The notes beneath the pieces were generated by a model. It saw only the letters and a program-made list of their open reading frames with translations. It did no database searches and was not told the DNA's origin. A stretch of DNA of 64,000 nucleotides. It comes from Lewinellaceae bacterium. GTDB lineage: Bacteria; Bacteroidota; Bacteroidia; Chitinophagales; Saprospiraceae. A program made the translations under genes and the position numbers. The stretch covers positions 124,001-188,000 of the forward strand of contig JACJYC010000005.1 of assembly GCA_020636325.1 (NCBI GenBank), written 5' to 3'. Shown here piece after piece: positions 52,113 to 60,045 of this stretch (positions are counted from its first letter, which is position 1; every line of letters begins with the position of its first letter).

Positions 52113-52748
52113 AATAACCCTATGCTTGATCGCAAACTGCACCAACCCGGCGATCCCGTTCACGCCGAGTTTCTGGATGAGGTTGTTGCGGTGGGTATCC
52201 ACGGTACGGGGGCTGATAAAGAGTTGTTTGCCGATCTCGGCGCTGGAAAAGCCCTGGGCGACCAGTTTGAGGACTTCGATCTCTCGTTCGCTGAGTTTTC
52301 CGCTCAGTTCATTTTCCGGACCGGCGGTGGGTTTCAGCAAGGTGAGGGCCACATCGCTGGCAAAATAGGCGCCCCCTTCCGCTACCTTGCGGACGGCATC
52401 GCTCAGTTCGTTGACGGATGCATTTTTGAAAAGAAACCCGTTGACGCCTTTGGCAACGGCTTCCTGTACCAGTTCGCGGCTGTTGAGCATGGTAAGCATG
52501 ATGGTCCGGACCCCGAAGAACTCCTTTTGGATGCGTTCCACTGTTTCCAGGCCGTTCAGGACGGGCATTTCGTAATCGACCAGGACGACCTGGGCGTGTT
52601 TGCCCGACCGCAGGAGGTTCAGGACTTCCTGCCCGTTGGCGGCCTCACCGATGACCTCCACGAAATCCAGTTCTTCCAGGAGGGCCCGGAAGCCTTTTCG
52701 GACGAGGTGGTGGTCGTCGGCGATGATGATTTTGATTGTTGGGTTCAT
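52110..52748 (-). CDS. NarL/FixJ-family response regulator
   Basis: A 212-residue regulator: receiver domain with IKIIIADDHHLVRKGFRALL, phospho-acceptor Asp in VVLVDYEMPVLNGL and Lys in VNGFLFKNASVNEL; then the LuxR-type helix-turn-helix LSEREIEVLKLVAQGFSSAE and SPRTVDTHRNNLIQKLGVNG. It lies 117 bases downstream of the TPR histidine kinase gene on the same strand, its obvious partner. Confidence 0.95.
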   Translation of the reverse strand: MNPTIKIIIADDHHLVRKGFRALLEELDFVEVIGEAANGQEVLNLLRSGKHAQVVLVDYEMPVLNGLETVERIQKEFFGVRTIMLTMLNSRELVQEAVAKGVNGFLFKNASVNELSDAVRKVAEGGAYFASDVALTLLKPTAGPENELSGKLSEREIEVLKLVAQGFSSAEIGKQLFISPRTVDTHRNNLIQKLGVNGIAGLVQFAIKHRVI

Positions 52749-52765
52749 TTGTTCTCTTTTTGTGT

Positions 52766-52867
52766 CGACTGAAGTCGATACTTAGTCAGGACTGAAGTTG
52801 TGTCGACTGAAGTTGTGTCGACTGAAGTTGTGTCGACTGAAGTTGTGTCGACTGAAGTCGACACTTA
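52766..52867. repeat. TGTCGACTGAAGT 15-mer array between kinase and regulator
   Basis: About five units of GTGTCGACTGAAGTT (each with the palindrome GTCGAC), flanked by the variants GTCGATACTTAGTC and GTCGACACTTAGTC. It ends in the TAA stop (52865-52867) of the kinase gene. Confidence 0.9.
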
Positions 52868-54814
52868 GTCATGAAACGGCACCCGCACAGTAGACACCGT
52901 CCCTTGCGGTTGCCCCGGTTCGGTAAAGTACACCCCGCCCAGGGTATTTACCCGGCTCAGGATGTTGAGCAGGCCCATACTGCCTTTTTTGCGGGCCGCC
53001 TCAAAGTCGAATCCCTTGCCGTCGTCCTCAATCCGCAGGATGAGGTTGTTGCCGGCGGCGTACAGTTGGAACATCACTTTGGCCGCTTCCGCGTGTTTGA
53101 CGATGTTGTTGATCAGTTCCTGTGCGATCCGGTACACGCCGATGGCGATCCGGTGATCGAGGGATACCGGGATTTCTCCGCAGTCGAATTCCACCTTCAG
53201 TCCGGTTGTTTGCAAGGTATTGCGCAGCAGCATTTCAAGGCTGGGCGCCAACCCGTGTTGTTCGAGCGCCGGCGGCAGCATCACGTGGGAGATGTTGCGC
53301 AGTTCCGTGCAGGATTCATCCAGTTGCCGGGACAATTCGGTCAATTGGCCGGACTCTTCCGGGACCGTCCGCCTGAGCTTGTTTTCAAGGGCGTTGAACT
53401 GGAGTTTGACCGCTACCAGCTCTTGTGCGATGCCGTCATGGAGGTCTTTGGCGATGCGTTTGCGCTCGGCTTCCTGGGCTTCGATCACGGCATTGAGGCC
53501 CAGTTGCTGTTCGCGGATGACGGCGGCATCCAGGATGGCCTTCTGGCGCAGGCGGTACCGGTTGTAATACAGCGAACCGACCAGGATAAACGCGAGCAGG
53601 CCCAGGCCCAGGCCGAATATCCAGGTACGCTGACGGAACAGGCGGCCCTGTTGCCGGGTCAATTGCAGGTTCTGGCTGGCAATTTCGGCTTCCTTTTTGG
53701 AGGTTTCGTACTTGGTTTCGATCTCGGCCATGTCCCGGACGGTTTCCGCTTTATAGAGCGAATCATCGAGCACCATGAATTTCTTGTACCAGAAATAGGC
53801 CTGTTCGTAGTTGCCCAGCCCTTCATAGGCTTTCGCCATTTCCTCGTAGTACACCTCAAGGGGTTCGACCTGCTTGTATTCCAGCATCAGTTGATAGCCT
53901 TCCCGGGCAACCTCAAGGGCAGCGTTGTATTTTTTCTGGTCGTTGTAGATGGTCGCCAGGTTGACGAGGGGGAATACCAGATTGGGGCGGCGGTTGGCCG
54001 CTTCCAGGTACCGGATCGATTGCTCGCACCACCGGATGGCTTCATCGTTTTCGCCCTTGCCGTGAAGCAAGTGGCAGATGCCCCCGCTGATCACGCCGGC
54101 GACGTATTTGTTGTCGTATTTCAGGGCCAGGTCAATCCCCTGGCGGGCGTAATCCATTGCAAGGTCGAGGTCGCCCTTTGAGCCGTAGGCTACCGCCAGG
54201 TTGTTGAGGGTGTAGATGCTGCGCTTTTCTTCCCCGTTCTCCTGCCGGATCTTCAGGGCTTTTTGCAGGAATTCGATCCCTTTGTCGTACACCTGTTTAT
54301 CCACGTACAGGTTACCGATATTGCTGTAAACGGAGGCCAGTTCGGACATCCCCCCCAGGTCCTCCTGGATCTTAGCCGCTTTGAGCAGGTAGATGATCGT
54401 GGAATCGGTCTGGGCGAGTTCCTTGAAGGCGATACCGAGGCTGTTCAGACACATAGCCTGACCCTGCTGATCGGCCAGTTCTTCGAACAGGACCAGTTCT
54501 TTGCGGAACAAGGCGATGGCCTCCTCCACCTGTCCTTTTTCCACGAGGGCATCTCCGCGCAGGTCCAGGGCACGAGCCAAAGCCTTTTTGTTGCCCTGTT
54601 TTTGCGCCATATTTTCCAGCGTATCCGCATAGGGGAAGGCTGCTTCCAGGTTGTGTTCTTTTATTTCGGTGGCCAGATCATAATAGATTTCCAGCTTTTT
54701 CACCGGATCTCTTTCGAGCTGGAAAGCCCCACGCAGACTGTCGGTCAGGCTTTGCTGCGCGGAAAGCAGGAAAGACAGGATGGAAAATGCGATCAGGAAC
54801 GGCCCCCTTGCCAT
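52865..54814 (-). CDS. TPR-containing sensor histidine kinase (HisKA_3 type)
   Basis: About 649 residues. A signal peptide (MARGPFLIAFSILSFLLSAQ) leads into a periplasmic array of at least six TPRs (for example ALARALDLRGDALVEKGQVE, ASVYSNIGNLYVDKQVYDKG, YTLNNLAVAYGSKGDLDLAM). One membrane segment (WIFGLGLGLLAFILVGSLYY, about 415) follows, then HisKA_3 (EAERKRIAKDLHDGIAQELV with the phospho-acceptor His) and the ATPase domain (RIAQELINNIVKHAEAAKVM, DDGKGFD). This design is frequent in Bacteroidota. Its partner is the NarL-type gene next door. ATG at 54814 gives the signal peptide. Confidence 0.94.
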   Translation of the reverse strand: MARGPFLIAFSILSFLLSAQQSLTDSLRGAFQLERDPVKKLEIYYDLATEIKEHNLEAAFPYADTLENMAQKQGNKKALARALDLRGDALVEKGQVEEAIALFRKELVLFEELADQQGQAMCLNSLGIAFKELAQTDSTIIYLLKAAKIQEDLGGMSELASVYSNIGNLYVDKQVYDKGIEFLQKALKIRQENGEEKRSIYTLNNLAVAYGSKGDLDLAMDYARQGIDLALKYDNKYVAGVISGGICHLLHGKGENDEAIRWCEQSIRYLEAANRRPNLVFPLVNLATIYNDQKKYNAALEVAREGYQLMLEYKQVEPLEVYYEEMAKAYEGLGNYEQAYFWYKKFMVLDDSLYKAETVRDMAEIETKYETSKKEAEIASQNLQLTRQQGRLFRQRTWIFGLGLGLLAFILVGSLYYNRYRLRQKAILDAAVIREQQLGLNAVIEAQEAERKRIAKDLHDGIAQELVAVKLQFNALENKLRRTVPEESGQLTELSRQLDESCTELRNISHVMLPPALEQHGLAPSLEMLLRNTLQTTGLKVEFDCGEIPVSLDHRIAIGVYRIAQELINNIVKHAEAAKVMFQLYAAGNNLILRIEDDGKGFDFEAARKKGSMGLLNILSRVNTLGGVYFTEPGQPQGTVSTVRVPFHD

Positions 54815-54821
54815 ATAGAAA

Positions 54822-54905
54822 AGTGAAAATGCAAAATGTAAAAGATCAAATTCAAAAGTCCAATTTACCCACAACTTTTAAATTTTGCATTAAAACGCCC
54901 ACTTT
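54822..54905. repeat. ATGCAAAATGTAAA-type repeat unit with inverted return
   Basis: AAATGCAAAATGTAAAAG (54828) is followed 50 bases on by TTTTAAATTTTGCATTAAA and TTTTTACATT, its approximate reverse complement. It belongs to the same family as 27645-27844 and 55709-55985. Confidence 0.65.
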
Positions 54906-54915
54906 TTACATTCCA

Positions 54916-55623
54916 TCAGTCGAGCACCCGCTTGATGCCTTTGACGACTTCCACCCAGGCTTCATCGCGGTCGGCGTAGGCGGTGACGGGTTTGCCTTTG
55001 GAGGGCAGGCCGTTGAGTTTGCCGAAAGGCAGTTCTTCCCAGTCGCAGGATTTGAGGATAATGGGGATCACGCGGGCCTCTCCCCTCTCGTGGCGTTCCA
55101 TGGCTTTATTGATCTCAACATCCCAGATATAATCGGTCGACAGGAAATTCGCGCTGATCAACAGGAGGATAATATCAGCGGATTGCAGTTTTTCCCGGAT
55201 GGCCTGGTCCCATTCCTCCCCCGGGAGGATATCGTGATCCTGCCAGGACTCTAGTTTGCCCATTCGCCGTAATCCGGACAAGTGCCGGAGGAATTCTTCG
55301 AGCAGGGGCCGGTCGAATTTCGAGTAGGAAAAGAATACCCTTTTCGGGCCTTTCACCGTGGCAGGACCGGAGTCCGGTTTAGACGCCGGTTTTTCGGCCT
55401 CCACCATATTGCAAAGGTCCAGTGCGGAAGAAACGATCCGGTTGCGCTCCACTTCGGCCTCGGAAGCATAGAGCGTACCCCGCATTTTACCCTGTTCGTA
55501 TTGGTTGTAACGGTTTTGCAGCAGGGTTGCCTCGGTTTGGAGGTGGGCGGGCGCGGCATCGGCCAGGGCAAGGAGCGCCTCGCGGAGCCGGTTTTGAACG
55601 ATGAGCTGGCGGATCTGGTGCAT
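54916..55623 (-). CDS. TIR-domain protein with N-terminal effector-associated domain
   Basis: A 235-residue soluble protein. The first ~80 residues (IRQLIVQNRLREALLALADA, ATLLQNRYNQYEQGKMRGTL, EVERNRIVSSALDLCNMV) match the effector-associated domain 11 pattern, an adaptor that couples conflict-system effectors to activators by like-like contacts. A linker precedes a TIR domain (about 93-235) starting KRVFFSYSKFDRPLLEEFLR, with LLLISANFLSTDYIWDVEIN; the Glu of WDVE is at the NADase catalytic position. It should act in a larger immune or signalling assembly whose partner is not adjacent. Confidence 0.85.
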   Translation of the reverse strand: MHQIRQLIVQNRLREALLALADAAPAHLQTEATLLQNRYNQYEQGKMRGTLYASEAEVERNRIVSSALDLCNMVEAEKPASKPDSGPATVKGPKRVFFSYSKFDRPLLEEFLRHLSGLRRMGKLESWQDHDILPGEEWDQAIREKLQSADIILLLISANFLSTDYIWDVEINKAMERHERGEARVIPIILKSCDWEELPFGKLNGLPSKGKPVTAYADRDEAWVEVVKGIKRVLD

Positions 55624-55708
55624 AGCGTTTTTGCGGTTTTGGTGGAATTTTACCGGGCGGGGTAAATTTAGGGAAATTGTTGGAATTTGGGGTTAAACGG
55701 GGGATGGG

Positions 55709-55985
55709 GCAATGCAAAATGTAAAATGCGGAAGTCTAAATGTAAAAGTGGCGGCCGTCAGTTGTTTTGACCATTTTTTCCTGGAATGGCCAGACGAAAT
55801 CTTTGCGTCTTGGCGTCTTTGCGCGGAAATGACCGGTTTGCCCTTTGCGCGGGATTCGCAAGTCGGAGACTTGGGCAGTAGCCGCATCGGGGGGGAGCCT
55901 CTCGCGGGCGGGTTAAGTTTGGGGGCAATGCAAAATGTAAAATGCGGAAGTCTAAATGTAAAAGTGGCGGCCGTCATTCAATTTG
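55709..55985. repeat. Two direct copies of the ATGCAAAATGTAAAATGC repeat plus GCAAAG units
   Basis: AATGCAAAATGTAAAATGCG, GAAGTCTAAATGTAAAAGTG and GCGGCCGTCA occur at 55710-55758 and 55926-55975, identical over about 49 bases. Between and after them are GCGTCTTGGCGTCTTTGCGC units (55805, 56030). The 560-base gap between the TIR and ribE genes (55624-56183) has no gene. Confidence 0.85.
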
Positions 55986-56059
55986 AGCATTTCCTGCAAA
56001 AATGGCCGAACCACGGACAGCAATAAATCTTTGCGTCTTGGCGTCCTGGCACGAAAATG

Positions 56060-56215
56060 ATCCGCTTTGCCCGTCAATTCCTCAAATCCTCAATTCCCTG
56101 CCTTGCCGGTCTCCGGCGGCCAAAGCCTATGGCAACGGCACGCAGGCAGGCTCAATTCCTCGATTCCTCAGTTCCTCGAATCTTCAGTTCCTCGATTCCT
56201 CAACTCTTCCCCCAT
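56060..56215. repeat. Second copy of the 69-bp repeat within TTCCTC octamer arrays
   Basis: 56094-56162 matches 14218-14286 in inverted orientation. TTCCTCRA octamers lie on both sides (56076-56100, 56155-56205). The right array encodes the last residues (VEESRN) and stop of ribE. Confidence 0.88.
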
Positions 56216-56804
56216 ACACCGCCATATACCGCCCGATATATTTCCCGATGATATCAAACTCCAGGTTGACCTCGTCGCCCGGCCGGAGGCTGCCGAAGGT
56301 GGTGTGCTCAAAGGTGTACGGAATGATGGCGACACTGAATAACTGTTGACTTTCAGTCAACAGTATCACCGTCAAACTCACCCCGTTCACGCAGATCGAC
56401 CCCTTGTCCACCAACAAATGCTCGGGCGAGGGCTCGTAGCTGAAGCGGAAGTACCAGCTCCCGTCGCGGGCGTCGATGCCGAGGCAGGTGCCTTTACCAT
56501 CCACATGGCCCTGTACCATATGGCCGTCCAGGCGGGCGCCGGCGAGCATGGCGCGCTCCAGGTTGACGGTATCGCCGACCTTTAGGGCTCCCAGGTTGGT
56601 GCGGTTCAACGTTTCTTCGATGGCCGTAACGGTATGGGTACCCGGTCCGAGCGCTACCACGGTCAGGCAAACGCCGTTATGGGATACGCTTTGGTCGACC
56701 TTCAACTCGCCGGAAATGGCGGAAGCGATCTCAAAATGCTTGTTGGTCCCCTCCTCGCGAATGGAACGAACCGTCCCCAGGGATTCTATGATGCCGGTAA
56801 ACAT
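56184..56804 (-). CDS. ribE: Riboflavin synthase (alpha subunit)
   Basis: A 206-residue enzyme that dismutates two 6,7-dimethyl-8-ribityllumazines to riboflavin. The N-terminus MFTGIIESLGTVRSI is diagnostic. Two lumazine-binding barrels each carry their conserved motif: VSHNGVCLTVV with LGPGTHTVTA and GSICVNGVSLTV. VQGHVDGKG and the C-terminal trimerisation helix (EVNLEFDIIGKYIGRYM) are present. The final ~10 codons come from a repeat array and replace the usual tail. No FMN riboswitch is evident upstream. Confidence 0.96.
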   Translation of the reverse strand: MFTGIIESLGTVRSIREEGTNKHFEIASAISGELKVDQSVSHNGVCLTVVALGPGTHTVTAIEETLNRTNLGALKVGDTVNLERAMLAGARLDGHMVQGHVDGKGTCLGIDARDGSWYFRFSYEPSPEHLLVDKGSICVNGVSLTVILLTESQQLFSVAIIPYTFEHTTFGSLRPGDEVNLEFDIIGKYIGRYMAVYGGRVEESRN

Positions 56805-56908
56805 GGAATGCTGTTTTGAATGTACGAAGGTAGGGAATATGGCTGGATGGTTTTATGGTTCGGTGGTTTTCTGATCGCATCCTTTTGGGCTAAGCTGCTT
56901 CGCTTATT

Positions 56909-57160
56909 TTGGTTTATTTTGGTTTATTTTGGTTTATGATGGTTTATTTTTGTTACAGGCGCGAGGCCGTTCAATAAAGTGTTTTTATTGCGAAGATACA
57001 AAATCGCAAATATTTGATTTTCAAAATACTGCGCATGATTAAAACCCGATTGGCACAAAATCCAGCACCGTCTCACAGGAGCCAACCATCATAAACGACA
57101 ATAAACAGCCCAAAATAATCATAAACAAATAATAACCAAATACTTACAACTTACAACTAA
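56909..57160. repeat. Composite element B: GGTTTATTTT array, ~108-bp core, inverted AAAC array
   Basis: A left array of GGTTTATTTT decamers (56909-56953), a core (56969-57076) homologous to 39147-39262, and a right array in the opposite sense (CCATCATAAAC, GACAATAAAC, AATCATAAAC, 57084-57130), followed by ACTTACA heptamers (57141-57160). Conserved core parts are GTTCAAnAnAGTGTTTT, TGATTTT, CTGCGCATG and CACAAAATnC. The final heptamers reach the TAG stop (57164-57166) of the secreted protein gene. Confidence 0.75.
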
Positions 57161-57163
57161 AAA

Positions 57164-59941
57164 CTACCGGACCAGTTCAATGAAACCGCTTAACGCCACC
57201 GGCCGTTGCGGCACCCCGCTCACCCGTCGTTCGAAGACCTTGCAGACGTAGTAATAAGTGCCCTCCGCCAGGTCCTCGCCTTTGAGGTTGACGCCGGTCC
57301 AGTTCAGTGAAGGGTCCTGAGTCTCAAAGACGACCTGCCCCCAGCGGTTGAAGACCTGGAATTCCACCCGGTCGATAAAGCAAAAGGGATACGGCACGAA
57401 CAGCTCGTTGCGGCCGTCACCGTTGGGGGTGAACGCATTGGGCAATTCGTAGAACGGGCAATTGTCAACGCAAACCTGATTGCTGAACGGGCTTTCGTTG
57501 AAGAAGGTATCTACGGCGGTGACTGCATAGCACCCCGCAATGCCCTGTTCAGGATGATGAGCGTAGGTCACTTCCCCGGAAAAATCGATCTCGGCTACCC
57601 GGACGAATTCACCGCCCTCTACCGGCGCGTAATAAACACGGAATCCCGTGACATCGTCGGTTTCGCTGCACAATTCCATCGGGTTGATCCATCGCAGGGT
57701 GTTCACCAGGGCATCGGGATCGGTACAGTCGATCTGCTTGCCGCAAATGCTCTCTACGGCCAGTTCCGGCGGACAGGGCGCTACATTGTCCACCGGGACC
57801 TGGCAAGCTTCCTGGCTGTCGTTGATCAGCGGACTGATGACGCCATCCACGCCGTAAGTGCCGAACGCACGGACGTAGTAGCAATACGTCTTGCCGTTGA
57901 TCAGGCCATCATCCCGGTAATTCGGCATTTCCGTTCGACCGATCAGCTCAAATTGCCCCTGTTCGTTCCGGCGATAGACCTCGTAGGCATAATTCTGCCA
58001 GGGTACGAGCGCCGTCCAGGTCAGGATATTGGCGTTGTCCGTCGGGGCGATGGACAGAAAAATGGTCGAAGCGGCGTTGGTCGAACCCAGCAAGCGACCC
58101 CGGTTTTCCACATAAAAATTGATCTGATAGGAAAACGGCAGCCCTTTCGTGTCCAATCCGGCATCCGTGAAACAGGTGTCATTGGCGGTGGCGAAGAACG
58201 GACTGGTAAACGATACGCCGATGGGCGCAAAGGCGGCTGGTTGGTCCGTCTGGTTGGGCGCCCGCAATACCTCGTAAACGTATGGCCCGGGATTGAGCAA
58301 GGTATCCAGGACTTCTACATCGGGTTTAGACCAGCAAACGCGCACCTGGCCGGTTACGATATCGGTCGTTTCCACATCCGCGTGGGTGATCAGCGGCAGG
58401 TCGCGGCTCAGTTGCGCGCATACCTCATCGGACGGCAGACTGCTGACTTCGTTGTACACATAAGGGCCGCCCGGCGCCCTCTTTCCGAATTCCGCCAGAA
58501 TGCGGTAACAATAGGTCCGCCCGCGTTCAACGTCTTCATCCAGATAGACGTAGCGGCCGTTTTGCATTTCAGTGGTCGGTATGAAATTGAGCTGAACATA
58601 ACCCTTTCCTGCCAGTCCAGTTAGGCAGGTATCCCGGTCGAAAGGATTGGAACCTTCCCGCCGCCATACCGTAAATCCGCGAAAAAATTCACCCTGGACC
58701 TGATCGCAGCCATACGGCAATTGCCAGGACACCATCACCTGGCCCGAACCCGGCTCCGCCCGCACCTCCTCCGGCGGCGGACCAACCACTTTGATCCGAA
58801 GGGTCTTGAAACTGGCCAGGCCGAACGTATCGCCGAAGAAATTGTCGATACCCACAAAGCTGACGGTATGGTATTGCCTTGAAATATGCTCGCAGGTGGT
58901 TTGCCAGCGAAAGACCTTTTCCACCGGGTCATCGAGAAAGGCGTTGTTATCCGGTTCAAGCGTAGCCGGACTGACCGGCACTTCAAACGGGCTGCCGTAG
59001 GCCGTCAGACGGACCTTCTGACTGGTCTCGAATTCGGGTGCGGTAGCCGAAACGCCGATCTCAACCAACTGACCGGCGACAACACACAACTCCTCTACTT
59101 CCGTTGTAACGACCGGCGGTTCGTTGGTGCATTGCTGGATCAGGATCTGCATGTCCCGGATCATGGAATCCAACGCCACGCCGTTGCGGTATTCCACGAC
59201 CGTTACGGCCAGGTTGTATTCCCCGGCTTTCTGCGGACTGTCCCAGGTGATGAGTCCCGTTGTTTCATCGATGGTCATCCGGTTGTTGGGCCCGGCATTG
59301 ATCTGGTCGGGAAAGCTGTAATTGGGCACCGGGCTGTTCGTTCCCTGAAGCGGAACGGTAAAATGGAAGGCCAGGCTGTCGTTGTCCTCGTCGTAAGCTT
59401 GGGGGTTATAACTGAATTTCTGGCCCACGCAGCCCACAAAAATGGGCGGAGTCTTCAGGATCGGGGTATTGTTGCACCCTTCAAATTGGGGATTGGGAAA
59501 AGTATAAACCGTCTCCAGGTGGAATTTGATCTGGTCCGAATAGGGGTAATTGACATTTTCGATTAACCCGTTCCGGTTAGGGTCATTCATGGAAATATGG
59601 TACTGTCCCCTGGCCGAATAGGTGTGTTTGGCGATGTAGAGGTTGCGCTTGGTATCGTTTTCCAGCAATTCGCCCTGCGGCGGGATACCCGGGCCGTTCG
59701 ACCTTGCCACCATTTCACAGGTCCCGTCGCCCCAGCAAATTGTAAGCGAATCCCGGTCGACCCGAAAAGAACTGGCCTTGGTATATGTCACAACGGTCGC
59801 TTCCACCATCAGGCTCTCTTTGCAATCGCCGACCAACCGGACCGAGATCTCGCCCGCCCGGTTGTGGGTGGCCATCAATTGATTGGAGAACAGCATCAGA
59901 CCGGAAAGCGCCATAAACGCCAGGGTAAATTTTCCATTCAT
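57164..59941 (-). CDS. Large secreted protein with type B (gliding-motility) T9SS sorting domain, copy 1
   Basis: 925 residues after the signal peptide-bearing start MNGKFTLAFMALSGLMLFSN. Conserved N-terminal region THNRAGEISVRLVGDC, repeated Ig/fibronectin-type modules (for example VMVSWQLPYGCDQVQGEFFR, GQVRVCWSKPDVEVLDT, ILTWTALVPWQNYAYEVYRR) and a C-terminal sorting domain (PNAFTPNGDGRNELFVPYPF, VFNRWGQVVFETQ, LAEGTYYYVCKVFE). The last domain is exported and anchored through the type IX system. It is a tandem paralogue of the next gene, about three-quarters identical by eye. A cell-surface adhesin or structural role is inferred. Confidence 0.92.
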   Translation of the reverse strand: MNGKFTLAFMALSGLMLFSNQLMATHNRAGEISVRLVGDCKESLMVEATVVTYTKASSFRVDRDSLTICWGDGTCEMVARSNGPGIPPQGELLENDTKRNLYIAKHTYSARGQYHISMNDPNRNGLIENVNYPYSDQIKFHLETVYTFPNPQFEGCNNTPILKTPPIFVGCVGQKFSYNPQAYDEDNDSLAFHFTVPLQGTNSPVPNYSFPDQINAGPNNRMTIDETTGLITWDSPQKAGEYNLAVTVVEYRNGVALDSMIRDMQILIQQCTNEPPVVTTEVEELCVVAGQLVEIGVSATAPEFETSQKVRLTAYGSPFEVPVSPATLEPDNNAFLDDPVEKVFRWQTTCEHISRQYHTVSFVGIDNFFGDTFGLASFKTLRIKVVGPPPEEVRAEPGSGQVMVSWQLPYGCDQVQGEFFRGFTVWRREGSNPFDRDTCLTGLAGKGYVQLNFIPTTEMQNGRYVYLDEDVERGRTYCYRILAEFGKRAPGGPYVYNEVSSLPSDEVCAQLSRDLPLITHADVETTDIVTGQVRVCWSKPDVEVLDTLLNPGPYVYEVLRAPNQTDQPAAFAPIGVSFTSPFFATANDTCFTDAGLDTKGLPFSYQINFYVENRGRLLGSTNAASTIFLSIAPTDNANILTWTALVPWQNYAYEVYRRNEQGQFELIGRTEMPNYRDDGLINGKTYCYYVRAFGTYGVDGVISPLINDSQEACQVPVDNVAPCPPELAVESICGKQIDCTDPDALVNTLRWINPMELCSETDDVTGFRVYYAPVEGGEFVRVAEIDFSGEVTYAHHPEQGIAGCYAVTAVDTFFNESPFSNQVCVDNCPFYELPNAFTPNGDGRNELFVPYPFCFIDRVEFQVFNRWGQVVFETQDPSLNWTGVNLKGEDLAEGTYYYVCKVFERRVSGVPQRPVALSGFIELVR

Positions 59942-60045
59942 ACCATACAGTTTTTGAGACCCGGAAGCTGCCGCTTCGGTCATGGATTTCCAACCGCCCC
60001 ACTGACCACTCAACTTCGGTTGCGCTCAGTTTCCAGACTTATGAA

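Noticed and set aside
55693..55977. Protein-coding frames inside the ATGCAAAATG repeats
   Set aside because: They translate the repeated DNA twice over and have no start context or homology.
56805..56908. FMN riboswitch ahead of ribE
   Set aside because: No AGGGATCG/conserved FMN aptamer pieces are present in the short leader.
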